Source: Zantedeschia hybrid cultivar (taxonomy: Eukaryota; Streptophyta; Magnoliopsida; Alismatales; Araceae). From it: DNA of 64,000 nt. The stretch lies in NCBI GenBank assembly GCA_030544215.1, contig JARZZO010000013.1, positions 45,341,196 through 45,405,195 of the forward strand, written 5' to 3'. Positions within the stretch are counted from its first letter, which is position 1, and each line of letters opens with the position of its first letter. The notes below the pieces were generated by a model. The model ran no database searches and was not told where the DNA came from. It saw only the letters and a program-made list of their open reading frames with translations. Shown here one piece after another: positions 22,981 through 34,386 of this stretch. A program made the position numbers and the translations under genes.

Positions 22981-25900
22981 ATGGTGGCAATGGAGAAGCA
23001 GCAGAGCTTTCGTTCCATAGAGAAGCAGAAGAGCTTCCGGACAGGGATCGTGGAGAAACAGAAGAGCTTTCGGGTGGGAGGGATGGAAAAAGATCAGAGC
23101 TTTCGGGAGAAGAAAGTGAACAAGGACCCTTTGGGGAAACGAGGGGATTCCCCACTTCATCTGGCTTCCAGGGCTGGTAATCTGCTGCAAGTGAAGGGGA
23201 TTCTGTCAGATGGCGATGAGGACCGTTTGAAGGATTTGATCTCGATGCAGAACAGTGATGGAGAGACAGCACTGTATGTTGCAGCTGAGGGTGGGCATGT
23301 GGAGGTTGTTCGGGAGATTTTGAAGCATTCTGATGTCCAGTCTGCAGCTATTAAGGCAAATAATACCTTTGATGCATTTCACATTGCTGCTAGGCAGGGC
23401 CGTGTGGGTAAGCCTTTACTGCATCATATGACTGCTTGCTACACCAGTTCTGCTCCAATTGTTTCTGTTTAGATTGATATTATGAGATATAGTGGTACCT
23501 GAGAAGCTGTACAGTTTCCTGTGTAGAACATGAAATCTTTTATAGAGAGAAGAGAAGCTGTTCAGTTTCTTGTGCCTGGATCGCGTGTATAGACCAGGGT
23601 TTTTGGGTTTTGCCGCACCTTGGGTCAAGTGGCATGGCTGAGGCATGCAACCAGACCAGGCAAAGCCCGTGGTATGGCGTGATTCAGCAGACCAGGGGTC
23701 TTGAACTTACCAGACATGATTATCTCATCTCTATCCGCAGAACTCGCGATGTTTGGTGCTTGGCATTACGAATGCAACTGGAAAACGTTAGGTTCTAGAG
23801 ACTCCATGTTATATTGCAGGGTCCGTCACTGTTGTTTGATTTGTGGAAAGGGAATCCTGCCAATCTGGCAATATGTTTTGGGCTTTCACCTTAACTGTTG
23901 TGCAGTTGTGGCCTATAATGCCCCATGAAGAATGTAGAGTGATCAAGTACTGGAAGAAAGATATCAAACAAATAACATGACCCATTTTCAACCTAAAACA
24001 ACTATTATGTTCAGAAAATTGCCCATGATTGACTAAAATCTTTTAGTTTGGATGAAATATTGACAGGGTACACTTTCCAAATCCTTAATCTTGGTCTTTG
24101 GGATGCATTATTATATCATTCTTTATGGGTGAGAACCTACTGTGTGAACCTTCAATTTAGACTACAAATTTCCGAGAATGTTGAAGGACTGCCACGTTCA
24201 ACCGTTTCACACTATAGCATGTGATGCTTTTTTTTAGAAGGTGACTAATAGTCACTATTCCATTGATGAAAAGAAGAAAGTAGTACAAAGAAGGTCCCAA
24301 AAAAAAAAACACACCTCAACCTGGGTGGGACAAACCCCCAACCAAGTCTTACAGAAGTCACAAAATAAAAATTACAACTGTACTGTTTTATCAAGGGAAT
24401 AAAACAGAATTACAGAATAAAACCCCTCATATAAACAGAGTTCTCCACAGACTGGCCTTCTGCAAAATAACAGAATTTTCTTCTTTAATGATATCAGCAG
24501 CTCTTCCCCACTCTTCCACTCTTCTAAAAGTACTCTTCAATAATTCAATAGCACTATTATATTGGTCACTGAACTTCCTCCTGTTTCTCTCACACTAGAT
24601 AGTCCACATCAAAGCCGGCCCGATGAGGAACCACAATTGTATAGCATGTGGTGCTTTTACCTGATTAGCATAGTATGATGCAACTATTTATTATTGTTAT
24701 TTTTTTAATGTGTTAACATAGTTCTTTGGTTTCTTGAAGACTAAAAAGCAGTTCTCCTTGTCAAACTTATTCTTTTTCCTTTTTAATTCTGCAGATGTGT
24801 TGAAAGAGTTATTATCTTTTTCCTGTGGATTAGCCATGACAGTAGGGTCGTCAAATGTGACAGCATTGTACACTGCTGCTACTCAAGGCCATATAGATGT
24901 GGTCAATCTTCTACTAGAATCAAATGCCAGTCTAGCTATAATTGCTCGAAACAATGGAAAAACTGTTCTCCATGCTGCAGCTAGAATTGGGCGTGTTGAA
25001 GTTGTTAAGTCCATTTTGTCTAAGGAACCAAGTGTTGGCTTTAAGACTGATAAAAAGGGACAGACAGCATTGCATGTGGCAGTGAAAGGGCAAAATGTTG
25101 ATATGGTAATGGAGATACTGAAGCCTGATCCTTCAATTATAAACATAAAGGATGGCAAAGGTAACACACCGCTGCACATTGCAACCAAGAAGGGATGCTC
25201 TCTGGTGAGTTGATTAATTCTTTTTCCTTGTTACATTTTTATAGTAATTCATAGCATGTCATCTACACTATGATGCTTCACTATATCTTCCTTGGGTGGG
25301 GTTTTCAAGACCTTGAAATGGTTGAAATCCATTGGAAAATTTGAGTCATGGTGGCAAATCACATGAACCACAAACAATGTTTTTTGTCTTTCCAGTATGA
25401 GGGATGGATTCAGTGAGAATTCTAAGTGAGAGACTTGGCGACACTTGTATCCCCCTGGAAACTGATGTCATTCCATGTTACCCCTGGAAACTGATGTCAT
25501 TCCATGTTAACTTACTAGATCTTTTGCAATGTTAACGATGAGACTTTTTATCTCTCATATGCATCTCTCTGACAATTTTTTAGATAGATAAAACCCTTTT
25601 CATGTGCATGTTCTCTTAAATGAAAGTAGAAGAAAAGAAGCAATTAGTAAATCACAAAGTTGAGGCGTGGTGATGTGTAACCCAACCCCCATAGAAAAGA
25701 ATAAGTAGATAAAAGGGGAAGCCAAGTGCCATGAGGCTCCCACCACTGGGACTGGGGAGGTCATGGTTTTATCCTTGCTTTTTGCGAAGAGGCTATGTTC
25801 TGGTTTTGAACCCATTATCCCCAAGACACCATGCAGCAAGCTTACAATTGCTCCAAGACTCCCCATATAAATAACTAGATAAACCCTTAAGGCCTTAAAT

Positions 25901-28846
25901 AAATTGGCAGTTATGCATGATTATTCATAGTCGGACTTCATTGTTGCTGAAATGCGTTGGCCATTTACAATTGGTTCTTCTCACTGCTGTTAGTAAGATG
26001 ACCAGCAAGGACAAGGGTTTTGCGTGTATGGGATCACTATGCAGCAGGACAATGGCTCTCAATGACGTTTCTGTTGTGATTGTCCCTGAAGATCCTGGCA
26101 TTCTTCTCTGACCTCAGGCTCCAGCTACACCCCAATGATGTCAGCACTTCCTATCATGTTACACGAAGTCCTTCTGAAAGCAAAGGTCTAGAATACTTGG
26201 TCGCTACAGAAAGGAGGTCCGCGCCTGCTTAAAAAGCTGTATGGGCATTACTCCATGGCAGTGTGGCGCATTGCCTGCTGCTGAACCCTATCTAGTAGAG
26301 CCATCCTCAAAGGGAAGAAAGTTTCCCACCTGCTGGCTAGAGGTATTTGCTCAATAGCTATGAGCAGCATGAAAACCTGCACACTACTAGGAGCAACCAT
26401 AGTGCACAAGATGATGCTGGCCTGGCTTGCTCTATTGCCTTTCCAGTTGAAAATTCAGTAGGAAGATACCAAGAACAATCTCAACGTAACAGTTATATTG
26501 AAGAAATTCTTTGTAGTTAGCCCTCAAAAGAAACAAGCAACAAGCACTCTGCTGATGACAATGATTATTTACCTTCTACTATTATGACAAAATGTGCCTT
26601 CAGATGATTGACCTGCAGCCTTCAGGTATGAAGCTTATTAATTGAGCAGTTTTGTCTCCGCTTACTGAAGCGTCCACTATAATATGCTGTATAATGAAAT
26701 TTGGTTACTAGCTGATGCAGAGAAGCACAGGAAGAGTTTGATTTGACTTTGAGGTACATGTGATTTAAATTTGTGTTTGAAAAGGTGAAAGGGACTTGTT
26801 ATATGATGATTGAAGAGTAAAAGTTTCTGAAGTGAAGGAAGGGGAAGAGGAACAATGAAAGCTGGGATTTAGATTAAATATAAGTTTAAAGAAGTAAGTT
26901 GACAGATTGTATGTGCTGCATTAATGAAGCGCCTTGGATATTCACCTAAGGCAGTTGATGAGATGAGAGAGTGAGGCTGACCCACAAAAGGGGGGGGGGG
27001 GAAATAAAAGAAAAGAAAAAAAGGACTCCAAGAACTTCTAGACTCCACTAAGCCTGATGTACATCTTCATTGACTGAAAACATTTCTCCAATCAAAGCAC
27101 CAAGCTATTTCCTCATGTTGTCTCAAAATAGATGGAGTCCGTGCATTCATTGCCCTTTTGACTATTCTGGCTATAAGATTTGACTATAGTAATAAATAGA
27201 TTGAGAAAAGGTTGAAGAATTGTGGCTACTCTTTTAGGGACACGGAGAAGAAAAGGAGAGCATCATTGTGTATTAGGTGGGACAGGATCAATAGTATGAA
27301 AAAAACTGTTTTCTGCATCCTAAATGCATTTTTTTTTAAGTGGATGGTATCACAATTTCATTAAATGAAGAAATAAAGATACAAGTATAGAAAAGAAAAA
27401 GCCTCACCAAAGACGCCTCCTATGCAAATATCACCAAAGCTTTATGTAGCTCCATTCTAAATGCATTATATGTTATTAGAATATAACTTAGTGCACTGCC
27501 TTTTTTACTGTTCATTTGGGGCCATTTTTTTAATTTTCATTTTTTTGGGGTTGTCCGATCAGAGATCGGATTGTACGGACATGTAGTTAGAGTTGGTCCC
27601 CACCTTAAAAAAACCATTTTTCTTTAAATTGAAAGCACTGCCAGGTGGTGCGGTGCAAATCCACCTGGCAGTGCAGCAAGTTATACTCGTTATTAATACC
27701 ACGCCATGCTGATAATTTTTAATTGTTGCTTCTGTGCAAGTTTTCCCAGTTCAGATGATTTTAGGCTTTTTTCAAAGACTGATGTCAAGATATTTCGCTT
27801 TATTAGCAAACATATCCAGTGTAAGCCCGTTAGTTGATCTCTGTTCTCTGTCCGCTTATTTTGATTCCCATGGTATTTCTGTTGCATGGTTTCTCTTCAT
27901 CTATGTTTACATCGTAGAGTGTTATAACCATTATGAAATTTTATTTCTTCTTGTAGTCTGATGTCTCCTGTGAATCCATTTCTTTGGCCTGCAGATAGTT
28001 CAAGCTCTGGTGACAGTAGAGGGCATCAATGTCAATGCATTTAATACAGCTGGTGAAACTGCACTTGACATTTCAGAAAAAAATGGTAATGAAGTGATAA
28101 CTGTCATTTTACGAGATGTTGGCGCTGTGACTGCAAAAGAGCATGCAAATCCACCTAGCCCTGCTAAGCAACTAAAGCAGACTGTCAGTGACATAAAACA
28201 TGGTGTCCAATCTCAACTGCAACAGACCCGTAAAACTGGGATCCGGGTCCAGAAGATCAAGAAGAGGTTAAAGAAGTTGCATGTGGAAGGTCTCAACAAT
28301 GCCATCAATTCCAACACAGTTGTTGCTGTCCTTATTGCCACTATCGCTTTTGCCGCTATCTTTACAGTGCCTGGGCAATATGTGGAAACTGAACAAGAAG
28401 GATACGCACTTGGGGAAGCGTACATAGCAAAGGGTGCAGCTTTCACTATTTTCTTTGTTTCTGACTCTTTGGCACTATTCATCTCTCTTGCTGTGGTAGT
28501 TGTCCAAACTTCCATAATTGTTATTGAGCAGAAGGCAAAGAAACACATGGTGTTCGTCATCAACAAATTGATGTGGCTGGCCTGCCTTTTCATTTCTGTG
28601 GCCTTTGTCTCTCTCACATACGTTGTAGTAGGCCGCAGCAGCTGGTGGCTCGCCTGGGCAACCATGGCAATTGGTGCTATCATCATGCTCACCACCATTG
28701 GCTCCATGTGCTACTGCATCATCATGTATCGAATGGAACAAAAGAACACTAGGAGTTTGAGGAGGAACTCAAGGAGCAAATCGCGTTCTTGGTCTGTAGC
28801 TGTGGAGTCGGATTCAGAATTGCACAAGAGGATCTATGCACTGTAG
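22981..28846 (+). CDS. Ankyrin-repeat, PGG-domain membrane protein (ITN1/At5g02620-like), three exons
   Basis: Plant ANK-TM proteins of this group act at the plasma membrane in stress and ROS signalling; the exact role here is not shown. Exons 22981-23407, 24795-25204 and 27995-28846 (562 codons), GT-AG borders, phases 1 and 0. The ATG at 22990 is an alternative start and gives the usual MEKQ beginning. The N-terminus repeats a QKSFR motif four to five times. Ankyrin repeats follow (GDSPLHLASRAGN, GETALYVAAEGGH, NVTALYTAATQGH, GKTVLHAAARIGR, GQTALHVAVKGQN, GNTPLHIATKKG, AGETALDISEKNG). The PGG domain (VVAVLIATIAFAAIFTVPGQ, near residue 405) begins four predicted membrane segments, and the tail is Arg/Ser-rich. 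Intron 2 is 2.8 kb. No damage is seen. Confidence 0.93.
24232..24639 (-). mobile_element. 5'-truncated LINE in ankyrin intron 1, with 19-bp target duplication
   Basis: TATAGCATGTGATGCTTTT (24213-24231) and TATAGCATGTGGTGCTTTT (24640-24658) flank it, one mismatch. Minus-strand translation gives the end of a LINE ORF2 without RNase H (ERNRRKFSDQYNSAIELL, then EEWGRAADIIKEEN), a 3' UTR with TTGTACTACTTTCTTC and a short A tail. It is antisense to the host gene and away from its splice sites. Confidence 0.88.
25451..25509. repeat. Two-copy tandem repeat, unit 29-30 bp
   Basis: CCCCTGGAAACTGATGTCAT followed by TCCATGTTA occurs twice in a row in ankyrin intron 2. Confidence 0.9.
27331..27456 (-). 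mobile_element. Short 5'-truncated retroposon in ankyrin intron 2, 11-bp target duplication
   Basis: CTAAATGCATT is exact on both sides (27320-27330 and 27457-27467). On minus the insert reads TTGTATCTTTATTTCTTCAT, AATGAAATTGTGATACCATC and then an A run, a typical plant LINE 3' end of only about 126 bp. Confidence 0.75.
27520..27695. repeat. Foldback-type repeat with the GATCAGAGATCGGATTGTAC core and a palindromic end
   Basis: The core GTCCGATCAGAGATCGGATT is shared with other foldbacks in the window. It is followed by a palindrome, GCACTGCCAGGTGG ... CCACCTGGCAGTGC, whose sequence resembles the termini of the element at 30112-30409. Confidence 0.5.
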
Positions 28847-30100
28847 GATTGCTATACATTGGCCATTCCCCCCCTACTTCCACAACTACTGTCAATGTCT
28901 TCTCTGCGCTTGCAGAAGTATTAGCAGGTCTCCTTTTAAATTCTTGCAAGGAACACTTCCACACAAAAAGGGACCACTTCTTGTTGTAAAGGTTGCAACA
29001 CCTAGTTTGCAACAGTTTTGCAAGGATGTCAAATAGTGCATGCATGATCAGCATCACTAACTATATATCTAAAGCAGAGTGCATCACTAACTTGGGTTAT
29101 GACTTTTTAGACCATCTTTAATGTTCTTTAGGTTGTCTCACTGGATCATAAACAACATCCCTGGCTTGTCCATCCTTTTGGCAAGGCAGAGGACCCAATC
29201 TTACAAATCTGCTTAATAATTGTAAAAACACAACAGACAATAACTTAAAGCTGCAACTTATCCAATTGGGAAGGAACTGTTTTGCCCTCAAAATCCTCAT
29301 GGTCTCAAAGATAACAAGCTTGCCTTAAGCAAGTAAAACTTGATAGGCACTTTTTAAATGTCAACTGTGTAACACTCAAGTCATGCATGCCATAGAAGGT
29401 TTCTCTTCCACCACAAGTTTAGTGTAGAATCAGAGGTCCAGGTCCAGATGAACCTGTTGCAGACAAGTAGAAAGGCCTTCGACATGCACTAAATCTTTTG
29501 TTTGAATCTATTATTCGGGGGTGCATCCTGTAGCAACATTAATTTTCGTATCACCGTTGCCTAGATCTGCAGTAGGATGGAAAATATACCCTTAAGATCT
29601 CTTAAATTGTTAGACTCTAGAACAGGTTATACATCCCAACATTTTCAGAACTACCTCAGCTTGAGTTATGGTGCTCCTTGATGTAGGTTGTTCTGGAACC
29701 GGAGTTGAGTTACGTCCGAGTTGATACCAACCTTAACCTGCCCCATTGTAAGAAGCTTTCAGTCCGATCTAACCGGACGCAACCCGATTCATCTAAGATC
29801 CTTTTTAGCCGGCCTGGATCCAATCCCACCTCAAGCCCAAACTTGCTCAAAATGTCTAATCTGTGCAATATATACTAGAGAAATGCCTGCTGGCTTAGAT
29901 TGCGCGAGTGTGCGGTCTGTTTTCTGTTTTTTTTTTTGAATTTTTCTAACCGTCCAATGCCAAGCTAGGGGCCTCCCCCTGCTCAGTAAATTAAATACAA
30001 AAAGCAAAAAAAAGCTTACTGCACCGCTTGCTGCTGTCTGAACTAAGCGCAGCGCGGTGCAGGATGTGCGACAAGTTGAACTCTATATGCTAATACTTTT
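28847..30100. other. 3' UTR of the ankyrin gene and spacer
   Basis: The first few hundred bases probably hold the 3' UTR and poly(A) site. Around 29935-29995 a short fragment (CTAGGGGCCTCCCCCTGCTC) resembles part of the SINE at 19740-19967. Nothing else recognised. Confidence 0.4.
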
Positions 30101-30111
30101 TCGATAAAAAT

Positions 30112-30409
30112 TTGCTACACTGCCTGATGGTATTTTTGTTTAAAAAAAAATAAAAACTTTTAGGTGGGCTCCATTATGCCATATAAGACCGTACAATCTG
30201 ATCTCCGATACAACCACCCTAAAAAATCTGAAATTTTGAAAACTGACCTCAAATGGACATTAAATTTTTTTTACTGTTCAGTATGGGTAGGTTTTTCGAA
30301 TTTTCAAATGATTTAGTGTCGTCCAATTAGAGATCGGATTGTATAGTCACGTACGTAGATTGAGTTGGGGCCAACCTAAAAGAATAAGTACCGCCTGAAT
30401 GTGTAGCAA
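30112..30409. mobile_element. Foldback MITE, about 300 bp
   Basis: Ends TTGCTACACTGCCTGATGGTA and TACCGCCTGAATGTGTAGCAA are inverted repeats. Inside, GTACAATCTGATCTCCGAT and ATTAGAGATCGGATTGTA face each other. No coding sequence and no clear target duplication. Confidence 0.6.
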
Positions 30410-30611
30410 GTCTTTCTCTATTTATTTTAATTAGGCGAAATTATTGACCAGTTCAAAATTATCTCCAATTTTGGAGTATCTCTCAAACTTTGCCCTTGGT
30501 AAAGATCTAATACTACAACAAGTCACACTTCTTTTAATTTGAAATAGATTGGCGCATCCATTTTTTCATGGACGATCAAACAATGCAATAAAAGCTACAT
30601 ATGATTGCAAC

Positions 30612-30800
30612 ATCAAGTTTATATTTTTTTATTTTTTATGGTCGGATCCACACATTGGTATAATCTGATCTCTGATCGTACAATTAAAAAATTATAAAAA
30701 ATAAAAAATCAAGTCCAATTCATGTCGAATCATGTTAGACATGATGGAACCGATCATGAAAGAAAATAATAAAAAAATAAAAAATTTAAGCTGCACCCCA
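30612..30800. repeat. Foldback-family fragment
   Basis: Contains TAATCTGATCTCTGATCGTA between AT-rich arms, the core shared with 27520-27695 and 30112-30409. Confidence 0.4.
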
Positions 30801-32320
30801 TACAATGCCGAGTATTTACTCATACTATTATATTGTAAGTTTTACCACTTTGTTTGTCGCAACCATAAGGAGCCGCTTGATTACTTGATGTATTAAAAAT
30901 TAAATGTGTCAAAAGTTATTTTAACATGGGACCCATCACTTATTCGTTTTAAAATAGTATTACTTGTAATACTAATATTTTTTTTAGAAGTTGGATTAAA
31001 AAGGTGGTGGCATATCAAGATTATCCATGTTCTTTGAGTTACATCTGCTTTTCATGCGTGCAGAGTTGTTTTGGAGTCTCCACTAGGGCACAAGGTGATC
31101 AAAATATCAGCTGGATGCTACCCCTAGTCTGTACCTTGTCAGGATATGAACTACTGGTCTCACCTATGTTTCCCAGTATGCCCATCTAATCCTGTTGATA
31201 GGTATAGACATTTCTACCCTGATCAATGAATTGTGAGGGAATGGAAGGTTATAATTAGGACAAGGGATCCTAGTGGCATGGTCCCACTATGGGAGGAAAG
31301 CATGCCCCTCACAAGCTGCTAAGTGCTAACCATGTTCCCCGTGACATTGCACATTGTGGCCATTGATTGGAGAGGGATCCGAGGTTCATAATGCCCAAAT
31401 CTTCTTATAGGATACCTTCCCAAATTTTCTTATGGGATGCCCTAACTTCATGTTTAAGCACAATGGGTGCAGTTCCCCTTCATACCTCAGATCGATCCAC
31501 AAGTTGCATGGACTTAGACGAAAAGTGATAACCGAGTTTTCATTAAGCTATATGGGAAGAGAAAGAGAAGACAAAATTGGGAGCCCGGAGAAGAGGGGGA
31601 TGGCCTGTTGCCTTTCATCTAGTCTCATGCAACTTGTATGTCAACCTGAGACAAGTGATTACATCATTTCTCTTGAGATCCACACTCAAAAGAATTAAGT
31701 AGATGCATATTAAAACAAAATGCCTATACCTCTATCAAAGGACTAAAGGAGTTAGCAATCATGTGGAATGCCCTGACTCAACCATCACCCTTCTCTAAAT
31801 GCCGGTTTGTTTGTGAGATAAGGGTCGAATAGGACGGATTATACGATTTATTCGCTTTGATAATGCGGATACGTTATTCTTGACGTAAACGCATTATTCT
31901 TAAAATAAGTAGAATAAATCATTTCACTTAAAAGGCAGGAATCACTTATTTTGTTGGACTATTTATTTCATCTAAAATAAATTCTTCTTATTTTTAAAAT
32001 AAGAGATCTGAAAATAAGAAAGCTATCATACCACATTTACATAATAAAGCGGCCCTAATAGTATGCCCAGTGCCCACATGCCCATGAGGGCCGCATTTGT
32101 TTCCCCTCCTATGGAAGGCCCTATTAGTGTTTGTCCGACATCACGCACATCCACCCCTATTAGTCTTTTACTCTTTTATAATGCAAACCAACCCGTCCTT
32201 CTCTGTCTCGTGCCTCCAGCACTCCCAATTACTAGGTAAAACACTATAAACTTAGGCCTTCCAAGCTCCACAGATATTGTAATAACAGTGATATAAAACC
32301 ATGGGCCCAACACAGGTGAT
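30801..32320. other. Intergenic spacer
   Basis: No gene recognised. A possible hAT-like MITE at about 31800-32057 has loose ends (CCGGTTTGTTTG versus AATAAAGCGGCCC) and an AT-rich interior. The open frame at 31432-31698 has no recognisable domain. Confidence 0.4.
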
Positions 32321-32333
32321 ATGATCCATGTTT

Positions 32334-32595
32334 AGATTTTGTAATGACCGGAGTTCTAATCGGGAATCCGAGATAATCCTCTAAAGTTGGAGATAATTCC
32401 GGCTTGGTTGATGGATCCGCCTAATTAGGCGACAGTTCCAGGTCCGTCTGATTTCTGGGGAAGTAATCTCACATACTAGAAAATAAATATCCCAACAATA
32501 CCTATGAACTGCATGGGGTTTTTAGACCCAACCAGAATCGAACCTGAGACCTTCCTTTTGCAAGGGAGGTGGGTAAACCAACTGTCCTACGCAGC
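32334..32595 (-). mobile_element. tRNA-derived SINE, about 262 bp, with 12-bp target duplication
   Basis: TGATCCATGTTT (32322-32333) and TGATCCATCTTT (32596-32607) flank it. The minus-strand 5' end reads TGCGTAGGACAGTTGGTTTA (A box) followed by AGGTTCGATTCTGG (B box), as in tRNA-derived Pol III promoters. The 3' part is unrelated to tRNA. Confidence 0.72.
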
Positions 32596-32694
32596 TGATC
32601 CATCTTTTGAATAATAGTTCTTTAGACATTAATGCTTCTCCCTGCTACACAGGCGTCATTGCAATAGATATAATTTGCAGTAGGGGGGGATTGT

Positions 32695-32965
32695 AATAAA
32701 CATAATTTTTGTTTTGTAATTTTTCTTGGTCGAATCTTACATATGCCCCACATGTCTTTATTAATAGGACGACACAAGAAATTTTAAAAAATATAAAATC
32801 AAGCCCCGGTGAATGATAAAGAAAAAACTCTTAATAAGTTGAGTTTAATAGTAATTTTTTGACTTTTTTAAAATATTTCGAATCATCCAATCAGAGATTA
32901 ATTTGTATGAACATATATCATCTGACATAAAAAATTTAAAAATAAAAAAATATACTTGTTGCAAT
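32695..32965. repeat. Degenerate foldback-family fragment
   Basis: AT-rich arms surround ATCCAATCAGAGATTAATTT and, earlier, TCGAATCTTACATATGCCCC, arranged as in the other foldbacks but heavily diverged. Confidence 0.35.
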
Positions 32966-33059
32966 GCTTCACATGCTTAAGAGTCATTGAAATCCGCTGA
33001 AATCTTCATATTCTTTTGTTTGAATATTAAAATTATTAGGTACTTTATTTTATTATAAA

Positions 33060-33720
33060 TAATCATAAATTAAACAGAGAAAATTTCTTTCCATTGATGT
33101 TACAACTAGTCATTCCAACCCACAAGACTACAAGAGCACAACCACGTAGGGCGGCGTGGGCGCGGGTATGCAGGACAGAAAGGCAACTCCCGGCGCGTCG
33201 GATCCGCGGATCCGACAAGGAAAGTCGACCCGACAGGGCTCGTGCTGCCGTCACCATCATCCATCTTCCCATCGCGACACATGGCATGCCCAGCTGCCGT
33301 CTGATCCTCCATCCGACGCACAGATCACCCACGTGATCGTCCTCGTGCGACCGGGATGCAGTGAGTGTTCTAGAATTCCATGATCCAATGAGCAATAGTT
33401 GACTTATTTAAAAGAAAATGTTAAAAAAATTTAGTTAGGTTACCTTAAAATTGATTTATATGAATTATAAATGCTAATTATCCTAATATTAATTGAGGCA
33501 TCGGATTCGATTCCGGAGATCCTGGTTTTTTAAACACGCTGGATCGCTGCCACCCACCTCACAACTAACAAGTCACAACAGAGCTTGTGGGGGTGGGGAC
33601 ACAAAAGGAATTGGAGGAAATTGTAAGGGTAAACTCGTCATTTAAGAAACCCCACGGGGCCACGCCTCCGTCCCGCCAAAACACAAATTTATTGCAGCGG
33701 AGGAGCCCAACACCTTTTCC
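33060..33720. other. Distal promoter region of the hexosaminidase gene
   Basis: A GC-rich island at about 33130-33370 gives overlapping open frames on both strands that look compositional. No protein recognised. Confidence 0.4.
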
Positions 33721-33722
33721 TT

Positions 33723-33732
33723 CCATAAATAC
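33723..33732 (+). promoter_or_regulatory. TATA-like box of the hexosaminidase gene
   Basis: CATAAATACC lies just upstream of a pyrimidine-rich leader and about 660 bp before the ATG. That leaves room for a 5' UTR with an intron. Confidence 0.4.
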
Positions 33733-33733
33733 C

Positions 33734-33800
33734 CCTCTGCTATTTCTCTCTCTCCTCTGCTACCTCTCTCTCTCCTCTGCTACTTGTTTCTCTCTCTCTA
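33734..33800 (+). repeat. Three tandem CTCTGCTA-CTCTCTCTC units in the hexosaminidase leader
   Basis: CCTCTGCTATTTCTCTCTCT, CCTCTGCTACCTCTCTCTCT and CCTCTGCTACTTGTTTCTCT follow one another. Such pyrimidine stretches are common at plant transcription starts. Confidence 0.75.
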
Positions 33801-34094
33801 CATGCAACTTTGCTGGGTTGTTCTTGTCTTCTTCCTCTCTCCGCACCCGAATCCAATTCTGGCGGCCGGCAGCTGATAAGGCCGCCACCCGCCCGCGTGA
33901 GCCCAGCTTGTCCCCTTCCCTCTCCCTTTTCTTCTCTGTTTATCCTGTTCTGTGACACCTGTGGGCTTCCTGCTCCTCGCCTCCATTGTACGGCTGCCCC
34001 CCCCGGATTTGATCCTTTTTTGCTGCCACTGGCATGCACGGCATTGTTCTAAAGCTTCTGGCGTGCCGATTTTGGAGTCTGCCTCTGTAATATG

Positions 34095-34120
34095 CTCTCT
34101 CTCTCTCTCTCTCTCTCTAG
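34095..34120 (+). repeat. (CT)13 microsatellite
   Basis: Uninterrupted CT run in the presumed 5' UTR or leader intron of the hexosaminidase gene. Confidence 0.9.
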
Positions 34121-34312
34121 ATTGGTAATCTGGCTTGTTTCTAATTTTAATTACGAAATGCTGCTCCTTTGGCAGGTAGATTCATCTCCCGGTTTGATTT
34201 GGTGGGTTTATCTCCTCATTGGCGCTGAGATTTCCAGTGCATGATGCCACAGACCCTGTGATCTGCCTGCATTTGCAGAAAATTGCAAAAAGAAGGGATC
34301 TTTTTGAGGGAT

Positions 34313-34314
<2 letters not shown>

Positions 34315-34346
<32 letters not shown>
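34315..34346 (+). repeat. (CT)16 microsatellite just upstream of the hexosaminidase ATG
   Basis: Ends about 40 bp before the start codon at 34387, so it is probably transcribed as part of the 5' UTR. Confidence 0.9.
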
Positions 34347-34349
<3 letters not shown>

Positions 34350-34386
34350 GAGAGGCTTCAAAGCCAAATTGCATAATTTCACAGAA

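Noticed and set aside
29935..29995. Fragment resembling the SINE at 19740-19967.
   Set aside because: Only about 25 bp align, with no boxes, tail or target duplication; too short to call.
33063..33395. 110-codon minus frame in a GC-rich island.
   Set aside because: Frames are open on both strands there, with no homology recognised; more likely promoter composition.
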